DNA from: Blastococcus saxobsidens
Lineage (GTDB): Bacteria; Actinomycetota; Actinomycetes; Mycobacteriales; Geodermatophilaceae
Length of the DNA stretch: 64,000 nucleotides
NCBI RefSeq assembly: GCF_002938435.1
Contig: NZ_POQT01000024.1
Location: 1 to 64,000, forward strand
Reading direction: 5' to 3'
How positions within the stretch are numbered: position 1 is the stretch's first letter; the number at the start of each line of letters is the position of its first letter. This document shows, piece after piece, positions 16,041 through 24,714 of the stretch. The notes beneath the pieces are model-generated. The model was not told where the DNA came from. It did no database searches and saw only the letters and a program-made list of their open reading frames with translations. Both the position numbers and the translations under genes were made by a program.

Positions 16041-16987
16041 TAGGCGGCCGCGCCCGGGTGCAGCGGCACCGGCGTGGTGGTGATCGCGCTGCGCAGGTCG
16101 AGGTGCCGGGCCTCCGGGTGCGCCGCGAGCAGGTCCGCCTGGGAGGCGAACAGCGTGCTGGTGAGCGCCTCGGCCAGGTCGTCGGGCATGTCCGCCCGCA
16201 CCAGCAGCAGGTTCGGCACGCCGATGCCGCTGACGTCGGCCGGCAGCCCGTAGACGCTGGCCCGGATGGTCTGCTCGACGACGTACTCGACGTGGTGCGC
16301 GCGCATGGTCACGAGCAGGTCGTCGGTGGGCAGGAGTCGCACCGGCACTGTGTCGACCAGCTCCTGGATGCCCTCGGTGGGGAGCCCGCCGGACCAGAAG
16401 AAGGCGTCCAGCCGCCCGGCCGCCAGGGCCTCGGCCGAGTCACCGACGCCGAGCCGCTGGGTGAGCGCCGACCGCTCGCCGGTCACCCCGGCGACCTCGA
16501 GCAGCCGCACCGCGGTCAGCTCGGTCCCGGACCCGGGGGCGCCGACGGAGACGCGCAGGCCCGTGAGGTCGGCGACCCGCTGGGCGGGGGAGTCGGCGGG
16601 GACCACGACGTGCACCGCGTTGGTGTAGAGCCGGGCGATCGCGCGGACCGGGACCGGCGCGTCGAACGGGCCGCTGCCGGTGACCGCCTCCGCGGCGGTG
16701 TCGGCGAGCGCGAACGCGACGTCGGCGTTGCCGTCGGCCAGCCGCCGGATGTTGTCGACCGAGCCGCTGGTGACCGCGGCGGTGGCGTCGGAGCCGGGCA
16801 GCTCGGCGGCGAGGGCCTCGGCCAGCCCGCGCCCGTAGCGGTAGTAGACGCCGGAGGATTCCCCGGCGGCGATGACCAGCTCGGCAGGGGGCTCGGCCAC
16901 CTCCGCGCCCGTGGCGCAACCGGCCAGCAGGGCGCCGACCAGGCATGCCGTGGTCAGCGCCGCACGCGCTCCCGCCCTGCGTCGCAC
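16004..16987 (-). CDS. Second TAXI-family solute-binding lipoprotein
   Basis: About 327 residues with lipobox LVGALLAGC (Cys24). It carries the same landmarks as the first TAXI protein: LVIAAGESSGVYYRYGRGLA, NADVAFALADTAAEAV, VGAPGSGTELTAVRLLEVAG and DAFFWSGGLPTEGI. No permease gene is next to it. It may load the same TRAP permease or act as periplasmic co-receptor for the histidine kinase, as known for TctC-like proteins in other bacteria; this is inference. The GTG at 16987 has GGAGG 5 bases upstream; a GTG two codons earlier overlaps that site. The 3' end overlaps the kinase gene by 37 bases, tail to tail. Confidence 0.9.
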   Translation of the reverse strand: MRRRAGARAALTTACLVGALLAGCATGAEVAEPPAELVIAAGESSGVYYRYGRGLAEALAAELPGSDATAAVTSGSVDNIRRLADGNADVAFALADTAAEAVTGSGPFDAPVPVRAIARLYTNAVHVVVPADSPAQRVADLTGLRVSVGAPGSGTELTAVRLLEVAGVTGERSALTQRLGVGDSAEALAAGRLDAFFWSGGLPTEGIQELVDTVPVRLLPTDDLLVTMRAHHVEYVVEQTIRASVYGLPADVSGIGVPNLLLVRADMPDDLAEALTSTLFASQADLLAAHPEARHLDLRSAITTTPVPLHPGAAAYYRAAKPGVDGS

Positions 16988-17106
16988 GCCCACCTCCGCA
17001 CCCGGTGCTGTCGGCGGGAACCCTAGCCCGGCCAGCGGGGGGTGGACCGGACGTCACGGTTCGAACGCATGTGCGAGCCGGTGTTCCGTGTCGGGCAGCC
17101 GGGGGT

Positions 17107-17112
17107 GACACT
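17107..17112 (+). promoter_or_regulatory. Candidate -10 box of the small gene before dxs, leaderless
   Basis: GACACT ends 6 bases before GTG 17119, the same spacing as other leaderless candidates here. Confidence 0.3.
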
Positions 17113-17118
17113 GGCGGG

Positions 17119-17487
17119 GTGGGAGCGACGGTGCCGCCGGGCTGGCCGGAAGAGGTGCGCCCACCGGGGGCACCGGACTGGGAGCGCACCGCCGTCGCCT
17201 GGCTCTTCGACCTCGTGCCGCCGGACTACCGGGCGCACGAGGTGCTGCGCCGGTACCCGGTGCTGCTCGCCCGGTTCGCCGCCGACCACGTCGCGGCCGG
17301 GGTGGAGGCGGCCCGGAAGGGCTGGCGGACCGTCCGCGTCGAGCTCGCCGACCAGCTGCCGGCCGAGGCGATCGAGGCGGCGATCACGGCGTACGAGCGC
17401 GAGGGCACCCGGCTGGCCGCCGCCGTCCGCGGTGTCGAGGTGGTCGGCGGCGCACTGCGCGGTGAGCGGTGGGTGCCCCGGCTCTGA
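17119..17487 (+). CDS. Conserved hypothetical protein upstream of dxs
   Basis: About 122 residues, soluble. The sequence DWERTAVAWLFDLVPPDYRAH near residue 20 and GVEAARKGWRTVRVELADQL near 60 resemble small actinobacterial proteins of unknown function. I know no named domain. A GTG at 17131 is an alternative start four codons in; 17119 is preferred from the -10-like box. It ends 105 bases before dxs. Codon use is like its neighbours. Confidence 0.7.
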   Translation: MGATVPPGWPEEVRPPGAPDWERTAVAWLFDLVPPDYRAHEVLRRYPVLLARFAADHVAAGVEAARKGWRTVRVELADQLPAEAIEAAITAYEREGTRLAAAVRGVEVVGGALRGERWVPRL

Positions 17488-17531
17488 GAGGGCGCGATCT
17501 TGCTCGCCCCTGCCCGCACCCGTTCCGCGAC

Positions 17532-17537
17532 TACAGT
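17532..17537 (+). promoter_or_regulatory. Candidate -10 box for dxs
   Basis: TACAGT lies 55 bases before the dxs start, giving a leader of about 48 bases that contains a weak GAGAGG. No good -35 was found. Confidence 0.3.
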
Positions 17538-17592
17538 GGACCGGCGGCCTCCGTCCGGCCGTGCTGCCCATGGAGAGAGGACACCGCGAGCC

Positions 17593-19509
17593 GTGCCGCT
17601 CCTGCGATCGCTCCGGGGCCCGGAGGACCTGCGGGCCCTCCCCCCCGAGCAGCTCCCCGCCCTCGCGGCGGAGATCCGTGACGCGCTGGTCGCCAGCGTG
17701 GCCAAGACCGGGGGCCACCTGGGCCCGAACCTCGGCTGCGTCGAGCTGACCATCGCCCTGCACCGGGTGTTCGAGTCCCCGCGCGAGCCGATCGTCTTCG
17801 ACACCGGCCACCAGTCCTACGTGCACAAGATGCTCACCGGCCGGGTCGAGGAGTTCGAGCGGCTGCGCCAGCGGGGCGGCCTCTCCGGGTACCCCAGCCG
17901 TGCCGAGAGCGAGCACGACTGGGTGGAGAACAGCCACGCCTCCACGTCCCTGTCCTACGCCGACGGCCTGGCCAAGGCCTTCGCCATCCGCGGGGACGAG
18001 CGGCCCGTCGTCGCCGTGGTGGGCGACGGCGCGCTGACCGGTGGCATGGCCTGGGAGGCGCTGAACAACATCGCCGCCGCGCAGGACCGCCCGGTCGTCA
18101 TCGTCGTCAACGACAACGGCCGCTCCTACTCGCCGACCATCGGTGGCGTCGCCGACGCGCTGGCTACCCTGCGGCTGCGCCCGGGCTACGAGAACGCGCT
18201 CCTGCAGGTGCGCCAGGCGCTGCACAAGGCGCCGGTCGTCGGCTCGGCGCTGTACGACGCGCTGCACGCCATCAAGAAGGGCCTCAAGGACGTCCTGTCA
18301 CCCCAGGGCATGTTCGAGGACCTCGGCATGAAGTACGTCGGCCCCGTCGACGGGCACGACATCGAGGTCATGGAGTCGGCGCTGCGCCGGGCCCGCTCCT
18401 TCGGCGGGCCGGTCATCGTCCACGCCGTCACCACCAAGGGCTTCGGCTACCCGCCGGCCGAGACCGACCAGATCGACGCCTGGCACGCGACCGGCGTGTT
18501 CGACCCCGACAGCGGCACCAGTGCTGCCGCCGCCCGCGACTGGACGACAGCGTTCTCCGACGAGCTCGTGCGCATCGGCGCCGAGCGCTCCGACGTCGTG
18601 GCCATCACCGCGGCGATGCTGCACCCCACGGGGCTGGCCGCCTTCGCCGAGCGGTTCCCCGAGCGCACCTTCGACGTCGGCATCGCCGAGCAGCACGCCC
18701 TCACCTCGGCCGCCGGCCTGGCGATGGGCGGGCTGCACCCCGTCGTCGCCGTCTACTCGACCTTCCTCAACCGCGCGTTCGACCAGCTGCTCATGGACGT
18801 CGCGCTGCACCGCCAGCCGGTCACGGTGGTGCTGGACCGGGCCGGGGTCACCGGCACCGACGGCGCCTCGCACAACGGCATGTGGGACATGTCGATCCTG
18901 TCGGTCGTCCCGGGCATCCGCCTGGCCGCGCCGCGGGACGAGCCGACGCTGCGCGAGGCGCTGCGCGAGTCGGTCGCGGTCACCGACGGGCCGACCGTCG
19001 TCCGCTTCCCGAAGGGTGCGCCGCCGGTCGACATCCCCGCGCTCGAGCGGCGCGGCCCGGTGGACGTGCTCCGCCGGGACGAGCGTCGCGACGTGCTGCT
19101 CGTCGCCGTCGGCTCGATGGTGCCGATGTGCCTGGCCGCTGCCGAGCGCGCCGCCGACCACGGCATCGGCGTCACCGTCGTCGACCCGCGCTGGGTGCTC
19201 CCGGTGGCCGGCGAGCTGCTCGACCTGGCCGCCGGCTACCGGCTCGTCGTCACCGTCGAGGACGGCGGCCGTGCCGGGGGAGTGGGCACCACGCTCACCC
19301 AGGCGCTGCAGGACCGCGGCGTCGACGTGCCGGTGCGGGCCATGGGTCTGCCGCAGCAGTTCTTCGACCACGGCAGCCGCGGTCAGGTGCTCGCCGATGC
19401 CGGGCTCACCGAGCAGGACGTCGCCCGCCGGATCGCCGAGTGGACCTCGCGGCTGGCCGAGTACCGCGAGACCGCCGTCGCCGAGCGGGTCGACGGGGCC
19501 CAGCAGTGA
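17593..19509 (+). CDS. dxs: 1-deoxy-D-xylulose-5-phosphate synthase
   Basis: The thiamine-diphosphate enzyme that condenses pyruvate and glyceraldehyde-3-phosphate to DXP, the entry to the MEP isoprenoid pathway and a precursor of thiamine and pyridoxal. 638 residues is the family length. The first domain has [18 protein letters not shown], the His of [11 protein letters not shown], and the TPP-Mg motif [16 protein letters not shown]. The transketolase pyrimidine domain has [18 protein letters not shown], and the C-terminal domain follows. The GTG at 17593 ([14 protein letters not shown]) fits the usual N-terminus. Its stop overlaps the start of a thiamine-binding protein gene (GTGA). Confidence 0.95.
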   Translation: MPLLRSLRGPEDLRALPPEQLPALAAEIRDALVASVAKTGGHLGPNLGCVELTIALHRVFESPREPIVFDTGHQSYVHKMLTGRVEEFERLRQRGGLSGYPSRAESEHDWVENSHASTSLSYADGLAKAFAIRGDERPVVAVVGDGALTGGMAWEALNNIAAAQDRPVVIVVNDNGRSYSPTIGGVADALATLRLRPGYENALLQVRQALHKAPVVGSALYDALHAIKKGLKDVLSPQGMFEDLGMKYVGPVDGHDIEVMESALRRARSFGGPVIVHAVTTKGFGYPPAETDQIDAWHATGVFDPDSGTSAAAARDWTTAFSDELVRIGAERSDVVAITAAMLHPTGLAAFAERFPERTFDVGIAEQHALTSAAGLAMGGLHPVVAVYSTFLNRAFDQLLMDVALHRQPVTVVLDRAGVTGTDGASHNGMWDMSILSVVPGIRLAAPRDEPTLREALRESVAVTDGPTVVRFPKGAPPVDIPALERRGPVDVLRRDERRDVLLVAVGSMVPMCLAAAERAADHGIGVTVVDPRWVLPVAGELLDLAAGYRLVVTVEDGGRAGGVGTTLTQALQDRGVDVPVRAMGLPQQFFDHGSRGQVLADAGLTEQDVARRIAEWTSRLAEYRETAVAERVDGAQQ

Positions 19510-19790
19510 CGGTGATCGCCGAGATCCAGGTGGCGCCGTCGCCGGCGGGCACCGCGGACGACCCGCACGCGCACGTCGAGGCCGCGATCGCGGTCATCCA
19601 GGCGTCGGGGCTGCGCTACGAGGTCGGGGCGCTGGGCACCACGCTCGAAGGGGACGCCGACGAGGTGTGGGCCACCTTGCGCGCCGTCCACGAGGCGATG
19701 CTGGTGGCCGGCGCGGACGCCGGGCTCTCGCACATCAAGGTCGCCTCGGTGAACCGCACGATGGACAGCCTCACCGCCAAGTTCCGCTGA
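19506..19790 (+). CDS. MTH1187-type thiamine-binding protein
   Basis: 94 residues, the size of the MTH1187/YkoF-like (DUF77) family, small ferredoxin-fold proteins reported to bind thiamine. Typical features are the start [32 protein letters not shown], and [19 protein letters not shown]. The GTG overlaps the dxs stop by four bases, so translation is coupled to dxs, a TPP-dependent enzyme whose product feeds thiamine synthesis. A role in buffering or sensing thiamine near this step is an attractive inference, not shown by sequence. Confidence 0.85.
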   Translation: MTVIAEIQVAPSPAGTADDPHAHVEAAIAVIQASGLRYEVGALGTTLEGDADEVWATLRAVHEAMLVAGADAGLSHIKVASVNRTMDSLTAKFR

Positions 19791-19851
19791 GGCGTCGGTA
19801 GCCCCCGGGGCGCGTCCCCAGGCGAGGAGCGCCGTCCTCCCTCACGGCAGA

Positions 19852-19887
19852 GGGTCCTACCTCACTGTCGGCCGTGAGGTAGGACCC
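19852..19887. terminator. Perfect bidirectional terminator hairpin
   Basis: A 14-base arm GGGTCCTACCTCAC (19852-19865), an 8-base loop and the exact complement GTGAGGTAGGACCC (19874-19887), placed between convergent genes. Confidence 0.8.
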
Positions 19888-19892
19888 CCGGT

Positions 19893-19909
19893 GATCAGGT
19901 GACCTGATC
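19893..19909. repeat. Palindrome beside the terminator
   Basis: GATCAGGTGACCTGATC has 8-base arms around one G. Its first ten bases recur in a palindrome at the 3' end of the cold-shock gene (32789-32798). The role is unknown. Confidence 0.5.
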
Positions 19910-19922
19910 GTGGACCTGCGGG

Positions 19923-22007
19923 TCAGGCGGGCAGCGAGGCCACGCCCTCCGGCAGGAACCGCGAGCCGGTGACCTTCTCGGAGACGCCGGTCCGGTCCAG
20001 GTAGGCGGAGATGCCGCCCAGCCAGAACGGCCACCCGGCGCCGAGGACCATGCACAGGTCGATGTCCTGCACCGCCTGCACGACGCCCTCGTCCAGCATC
20101 AGCCGGATCTCCTGCGCCAGCGCCTCGACCGCGCGGTCGTGCACCTGCTGCCCGGTGAGCGGGGAGTCGCCGGCGAAGGCGTCCACGAGCTCCGGGTCCA
20201 CGACACCGGGCTCGGAGAACACGCTGCCCTTGCCCAGCTCGACGACCTTGCGCAGCCCCTCGCCGACGGCGAACCGGTCGGGGAACGCCTCGTGCATCCG
20301 CTCGGCCACGTGCAGCGCGACCGCCGGGCCGACGAGCGACAGCAGCTCGAACGGCGTCATCGGCAGGCCCAGCGGGTCGAGCGCCCGCTCGGCCACCTCG
20401 ACCGGCGTGCCCTGCTCCACGGCCGCGGTGACCTCACCCAGGAAGCGGGTGAGCAGCCGGTTGACCACGAACGCCGGGGCGTCGGCCACCAGCACGCAGC
20501 TCTTCTTCAGCGACTTCCCGACGGCGAAGGCCGTGGCCAGCGTGGCGTCGTCGGTCTGCTCGGCGCGCACGACCTCCAGCAGCGGCAGGACCGCCACCGG
20601 GTTGAAGAAGTGCAGGCCGACCACGCGCTCCGGGTGCTCGAGCTTGGCGGCCATCTCGGTCACCGACAGCGCCGAGGTGTTGGTCGCCAGCACGCACTCG
20701 GGCGAGACGACGGCCTCGACGTCGCGGAACACCTGCTGCTTGACCGACATCTCCTCGAACACCGCTTCGATGACGAGGTCGGCGTCGGCGAAGGCGTCCT
20801 TGGAGAGCGACCCGGTGACCAGGCCCTTGAGCTGGTTGAGCTTGTCGGGGCTCAGCCGGCCGCGCTGGGCCAGCTCGTCCAGCTCGCCGTGCACGTAGGC
20901 CACGCCCTTGTCCACGCGGGCCTGGTCGATGTCGGTCAGCACGACCGGCACCTTCAGCTGCCGCACGAACAGCATGGCCAGCTGCGAGGCCATGAGCCCC
21001 GCGCCCACGACGCCGACCTTGGTGACCGTGCGGGCGAGCTTCCGGTCCGGCGCGCCGGCCGGCCGCTTGGCCCGCTTGTTGACCAGGTCGAAGGAGTAGA
21101 GCGAGGCCCGCAGCGGGTCGCTCATCAGGAGTTCGGCGAGGGCGTCGTCCTCGGCCGCGGTGCCGACGGTGAAGGCGTCGTCCTCGATGCCGTTGCGCGC
21201 CAGGTCGAGCAGGTCCACCGAACGGACGGCGCCCGGGGAGGCGTTCCGGGTGCGCGCGGCGACGATGCCGCGGGCCCGCTCGATGGCGGCGTCCCACGCG
21301 GACCGGTCCACCTCGGGACGGGGAGGCGTCACCGAGCCGCCCAGCACGCCGACGGCCCACTCGAGCGACTGCTCCAGGAAGTCGGCGGGCTCCAGGACGA
21401 CGTCGGCGATGCCCAGCGTCGCCGCCTTGGGCGCCGGGGTCATCTTGTTCTGCGCCAGGGCGTTCTCGACGACCACCGTGACGGCGGCGTCGATGCCGAT
21501 CAGGTTCGGCAGCAGCTGTGTGCCGCCCCAGCCCGGGACCAGCCCGAGGAACGCCTCGGGGAAGGCGACCAGGGCCGTCGAGGCCATGGTCCGGTACCGG
21601 CAGTGCAGCGCCAGCTCCAGCCCGCCGCCGAGCGCCACGCCGTTGACGAAGGCGAAGGTCGGGATCGACGAGTCCTTGAGCCGCCGGAACACGCGGTGCC
21701 CGGTCTCGGCGACCTCCCGGGCCTGATCGGTCGAGGCGATCGACGGGACGCCGGAGAGGTCGGCGCCGACGGCGAAGACGAACGGCTTGCCCGTGACGGC
21801 GATGGCCGCAGGCGCGGGGGAGTGCGCCGCGATCTCGTCCAGGGCGGCGTCCAGGGACGCGAGCCCGCCCGGGCCGAAGGTGGAGGGCCGGGTGTGGTCG
21901 TGCCCGTTGTCCAGCGTGACCAGCGCGATCTCACCGGCCAGGCCCGGGTAGGACAGGAACCGCACCTTCGCGGAGGTGACGACCTCGTTCTCGAACACCG
22001 CGCTCAC
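19923..22007 (-). CDS. fadB: Bifunctional enoyl-CoA hydratase/3-hydroxyacyl-CoA dehydrogenase
   Basis: A 694-residue FadB/FadJ-type multifunctional beta-oxidation protein. The N-terminal crotonase domain has ALGGGLELALH and FPEAFLGLVPGWGGTQL, which supply the two catalytic glutamates. The NAD-binding dehydrogenase domain begins near residue 335 with KVGVVGAGLMASQLAMLF, followed by ATNTSALSV and VVGLHFFNPV, then two C-terminal helical domains. GTG 22007 is preceded by GGAG 6 bases away. With the upstream thiolase it makes the standard trifunctional pair degrading acyl-CoA to acetyl-CoA. It is convergent with the dxs cluster. Confidence 0.93.
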   Translation of the reverse strand: MSAVFENEVVTSAKVRFLSYPGLAGEIALVTLDNGHDHTRPSTFGPGGLASLDAALDEIAAHSPAPAAIAVTGKPFVFAVGADLSGVPSIASTDQAREVAETGHRVFRRLKDSSIPTFAFVNGVALGGGLELALHCRYRTMASTALVAFPEAFLGLVPGWGGTQLLPNLIGIDAAVTVVVENALAQNKMTPAPKAATLGIADVVLEPADFLEQSLEWAVGVLGGSVTPPRPEVDRSAWDAAIERARGIVAARTRNASPGAVRSVDLLDLARNGIEDDAFTVGTAAEDDALAELLMSDPLRASLYSFDLVNKRAKRPAGAPDRKLARTVTKVGVVGAGLMASQLAMLFVRQLKVPVVLTDIDQARVDKGVAYVHGELDELAQRGRLSPDKLNQLKGLVTGSLSKDAFADADLVIEAVFEEMSVKQQVFRDVEAVVSPECVLATNTSALSVTEMAAKLEHPERVVGLHFFNPVAVLPLLEVVRAEQTDDATLATAFAVGKSLKKSCVLVADAPAFVVNRLLTRFLGEVTAAVEQGTPVEVAERALDPLGLPMTPFELLSLVGPAVALHVAERMHEAFPDRFAVGEGLRKVVELGKGSVFSEPGVVDPELVDAFAGDSPLTGQQVHDRAVEALAQEIRLMLDEGVVQAVQDIDLCMVLGAGWPFWLGGISAYLDRTGVSEKVTGSRFLPEGVASLPA

Positions 22008-22080
22008 TTGATCTCCTCGCTGGCGCTCGTCGGCCACGTTCGCGGCGCTGCTGTGCTCATCGGTTCGCTCGCAAGCTCGC

Positions 22081-23283
22081 TCACTTGTCGCCCTCCCAGT
22101 TCGGGTTCTCCCAGATCACGGTGGCGCCCATGCCGAGGCCCACGCACATGGCGGTGAGGCCGTACCGGACGTCGGGGTGCTCGGCGAACTGCCGGGACAG
22201 CTGTGTCATGAGCCGGACGCCGGAGGAGGCCAGCGGGTGGCCGACGGCGATGGCGCCGCCCCACGGGTTGACGCGCTCGTCGTCGTCGGCGATGCCGAAG
22301 TGGTCCAGGAACGCCAGCACCTGGACGGCGAAGGCCTCGTTCAGCTCGAACAGGCCGATGTCGTCGATGGTCAGGCCGGTGCGGGACAGCGCACGCTCCG
22401 TCGACGGCACCGGGCCCACGCCCATGACCTCCGGCTCGACGCCGACGAAGCCGTAGCCGACCAGGCGCATGCCGATGTCCAGGCCCAGCTCCTGGGCGAC
22501 GTCCTCCGCGGCCAGCAGGCAGCCGGTGGCGCCGTCGTTGAGGCCCGCGGCGTTTCCGGCGGTCACGTGCCCGTGCGGGCGGAACGGGGTCTTCAGCGTG
22601 GCCAGCTGCTCCAGCGTCGTGCCGGGGCGCGGCGGCTCGTCGACGGTCGCGACGCCCCAGCCGTGCTCGGCCGATCGGGTCGCCACGGTCACGAGCTCCG
22701 GCCCGATCTGGCCGTTGGCGACGGCCTTCGCGTACTTCTGCTGGCTGGCCAGCGCGAAGGCGTCGGCCCGCTCCTTGGTCAGGTGCGGGAACCGGTCGTG
22801 CAGGTTCTCCGCGGTCGAACCCATGACCAGCGCCGACTCGTCGACCAGCTTCTCGCTGAAGAAGCGCGGGTTCGGGTCGGCGCCCTCGCCCATCGGGTGG
22901 CGGCCCATGTGCTCGACGCCGCCGGCGATGGCGACGTCGTAGGCGCCGAAGGCGATGCCGCTGGCGGTCGTGGTCACGGCGGTCATCGCGCCGGCGCACA
23001 TGCGGTCGATCGAGTAGCCGGGCACCGACTTCGGCAGACCGGCCAGCAGTGCGGCGGTCCGGCCGAGCGTCAGGCCCTGGTCGCCGATCTGGGTCGTGGC
23101 GGCGATGGCCACCTCGTCCACGCGGTCGGCGGGCAGCGCGGGGTTGCGGCGCAGGAGCTCGCGGATCACCCGGACGACGAGGTCGTCGGCGCGGGTCTCG
23201 GCGTAGATGCCCTTCGGACCGGCCTTGCCGAAGGGGGTGCGTACGCCGTCGACGAAGACGACCTCACGCAGCGAGCGGGACAT
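22081..23283 (-). CDS. fadA: Acetyl-CoA C-acyltransferase (thiolase)
   Basis: 400 residues, the thiolase family length. The nucleophilic Cys96 is in SIDRMCAGAMTAV. The C-terminal half has NEAFAVQVLAFLD, GGAIAVGHPLASSG (catalytic His) and the second active-site Cys in AMCVGLGMG. It cleaves 3-ketoacyl-CoA to acetyl-CoA and a shortened acyl-CoA. ATG 23283 has GGAGG four bases upstream. It is the first gene of the leftward beta-oxidation operon, 73 bases before fadB. A perfect inverted repeat (GTTACC-N4-GGTAAC) 53 bases before the start is a likely repressor site. Confidence 0.93.
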   Translation of the reverse strand: MSRSLREVVFVDGVRTPFGKAGPKGIYAETRADDLVVRVIRELLRRNPALPADRVDEVAIAATTQIGDQGLTLGRTAALLAGLPKSVPGYSIDRMCAGAMTAVTTTASGIAFGAYDVAIAGGVEHMGRHPMGEGADPNPRFFSEKLVDESALVMGSTAENLHDRFPHLTKERADAFALASQQKYAKAVANGQIGPELVTVATRSAEHGWGVATVDEPPRPGTTLEQLATLKTPFRPHGHVTAGNAAGLNDGATGCLLAAEDVAQELGLDIGMRLVGYGFVGVEPEVMGVGPVPSTERALSRTGLTIDDIGLFELNEAFAVQVLAFLDHFGIADDDERVNPWGGAIAVGHPLASSGVRLMTQLSRQFAEHPDVRYGLTAMCVGLGMGATVIWENPNWEGDK

Positions 23284-23335
23284 GGGACCTCCGCAGGAGT
23301 CGACACCGCCCAGCAGGGGGCCGGGCAGCGCCCAA

Positions 23336-23351
23336 GTTACCCGTCGGTAAC
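23336..23351. promoter_or_regulatory. Inverted repeat in the thiolase promoter region
   Basis: GTTACC-CGTC-GGTAAC is a perfect 6+4+6 palindrome upstream of the thiolase/fadB operon, typical of TetR-family fatty-acid repressor sites. The regulator gene is not in the immediate neighbourhood. Confidence 0.5.
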
Positions 23352-23503
23352 CGTCCGGCCAATGGCAGCCCCCTCGCGCGGGTCGGATGCCGTCGTGGTC
23401 ACGGTCGGGCAACGGCCGAGGGGGTCCGTTGTGGTCGACGGCCGTCCGCGCGCACGATGGCCCGGCGGATTCCTCTGTAGCCCCAACGAAATGGCAGGTC
23501 CCC

Positions 23504-24583
23504 ATGGTGCGACGGCACACAGTGACGACGGCCCTCGCGGCCGGCCTGGTGTTCGTCCTTGCCGCGTGCGGCGGCGACTCCGACAACGGCAGTGGCGGCA
23601 GTGGTGGTGACGCGGCGGGCAGGGTCGGCGTGATCCTCCCCGACACCGAGTCCTCGCCCCGCTGGGAGAATGCCGACCGCCCGCTGCTCGAGGCAGCCTT
23701 CGAGGACGCCGGCGTGGACTACGTCATCCAGAACGCCGAGGGCGACGCCCAGCGCATGGCGACCATCGCCGAGCAGATGATCGCCGAGGGCGTCACCGTC
23801 CTGGCGATCGTCAACCTGGACTCCGCCTCCGGCGCCCAGATCCAGGAGCAGGCCGTCCAGCAGGGTGTGGCGACGATCGACTACGACCGCCTCACCCTGG
23901 GTGGCTCGGCCGAGTACTACGTCTCCTACGACAACACCGAGGTGGGCCGCCTGCAGGGCCAGGGTCTCGCGGACTGCCTCGGCGCCGAGCCGGCGGAGAT
24001 CGCCTTCCTCAACGGCTCGCCCGACGACAGCAACGCCACCTTGTTGTCCGAGGGTGCACACGAGATCCTCGACGGGATGTCGCAGTACACCCAGGTCGCC
24101 GAGCAGGCCGTCCCCGGCTGGGAGCCCGACACCGCCGCGATGATCTTCGAGCAGATGTACACCCAGAACGGCGGCAACATCGAGGGCGTCCTCGCGGCCA
24201 ACGACACGCTGGCCAACGCGGTCATCCAGATCCTGGCCCGCAACGGCGACGCGGGTGTCCCCGTCACCGGTCAGGACGCCTCGGTCGAGGGCCTGCAGAA
24301 CATCCTCGCCGGCAACCAGTGCATGACCGTCTACAAGTCGGCCGAGCAGGAGGCCAACGCCCTCGCCGAGCTCGCGATCGCGCTGATCAACGGCGTGGAG
24401 GCCGAGACCAACGGCGAGGTCGAGGACACGGAGGGCGACCGCATGGTCCCGTCGGTGCTGCTGGACCCGGTCAGCATCACCCGCGAGAACGTGAAGGACG
24501 TCGTCGACGACGGCCAGGTCACGGCCGAGGAGCTGTGCACCGGCGAGTTCGCCGCCGCCTGCACCGAGCTCGGTATCCAGTAG
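23504..24583 (+). CDS. Sugar ABC transporter substrate-binding lipoprotein (XylF/RbsB-like), orphan
   Basis: 359 residues. A lipoprotein signal with LVFVLAAC (Cys22) and a Ser/Gly linker precede a periplasmic-binding-protein type 1 fold: VGVILPDTESSPRWENADRP, AIVNLDSASGAQIQEQAVQQ, YYVSYDNTEVGRLQGQGLAD, GVLAANDTLANAVIQIL and VPVTGQDASVEGLQNI. This is closest to xylose-binding XylF. The usual ATPase and permease genes do not follow; the next gene is an opposite-strand cupin. The protein therefore either serves a transporter elsewhere or is a remnant or sensor. ATG 23504 is chosen to give a complete signal peptide; a GTG is the next codon. Confidence 0.88.
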   Translation: MVRRHTVTTALAAGLVFVLAACGGDSDNGSGGSGGDAAGRVGVILPDTESSPRWENADRPLLEAAFEDAGVDYVIQNAEGDAQRMATIAEQMIAEGVTVLAIVNLDSASGAQIQEQAVQQGVATIDYDRLTLGGSAEYYVSYDNTEVGRLQGQGLADCLGAEPAEIAFLNGSPDDSNATLLSEGAHEILDGMSQYTQVAEQAVPGWEPDTAAMIFEQMYTQNGGNIEGVLAANDTLANAVIQILARNGDAGVPVTGQDASVEGLQNILAGNQCMTVYKSAEQEANALAELAIALINGVEAETNGEVEDTEGDRMVPSVLLDPVSITRENVKDVVDDGQVTAEELCTGEFAAACTELGIQ

Positions 24584-24588
24584 CCCCT

Positions 24589-24629
24589 ACCGGCGGGCCG
24601 CCCTCCTCCTCGGGGGGCGCACCGCCGGT
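24589..24629. terminator. Terminator-like hairpin after the sugar-binding protein
   Basis: ACCGGCGG (24589-24596) pairs with CCGCCGGT (24622-24629), with further GC pairing inside, 6 bases after the stop codon. Confidence 0.6.
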
Positions 24630-24714
24630 CCTGGCTCTCGGGAGGGAGCGCTCGTGACCGGCCGCCGGGGTCGTGCGCACCCCAGGACGGTGCCGCGGAA
24701 GCGGTGGCGCCGGC

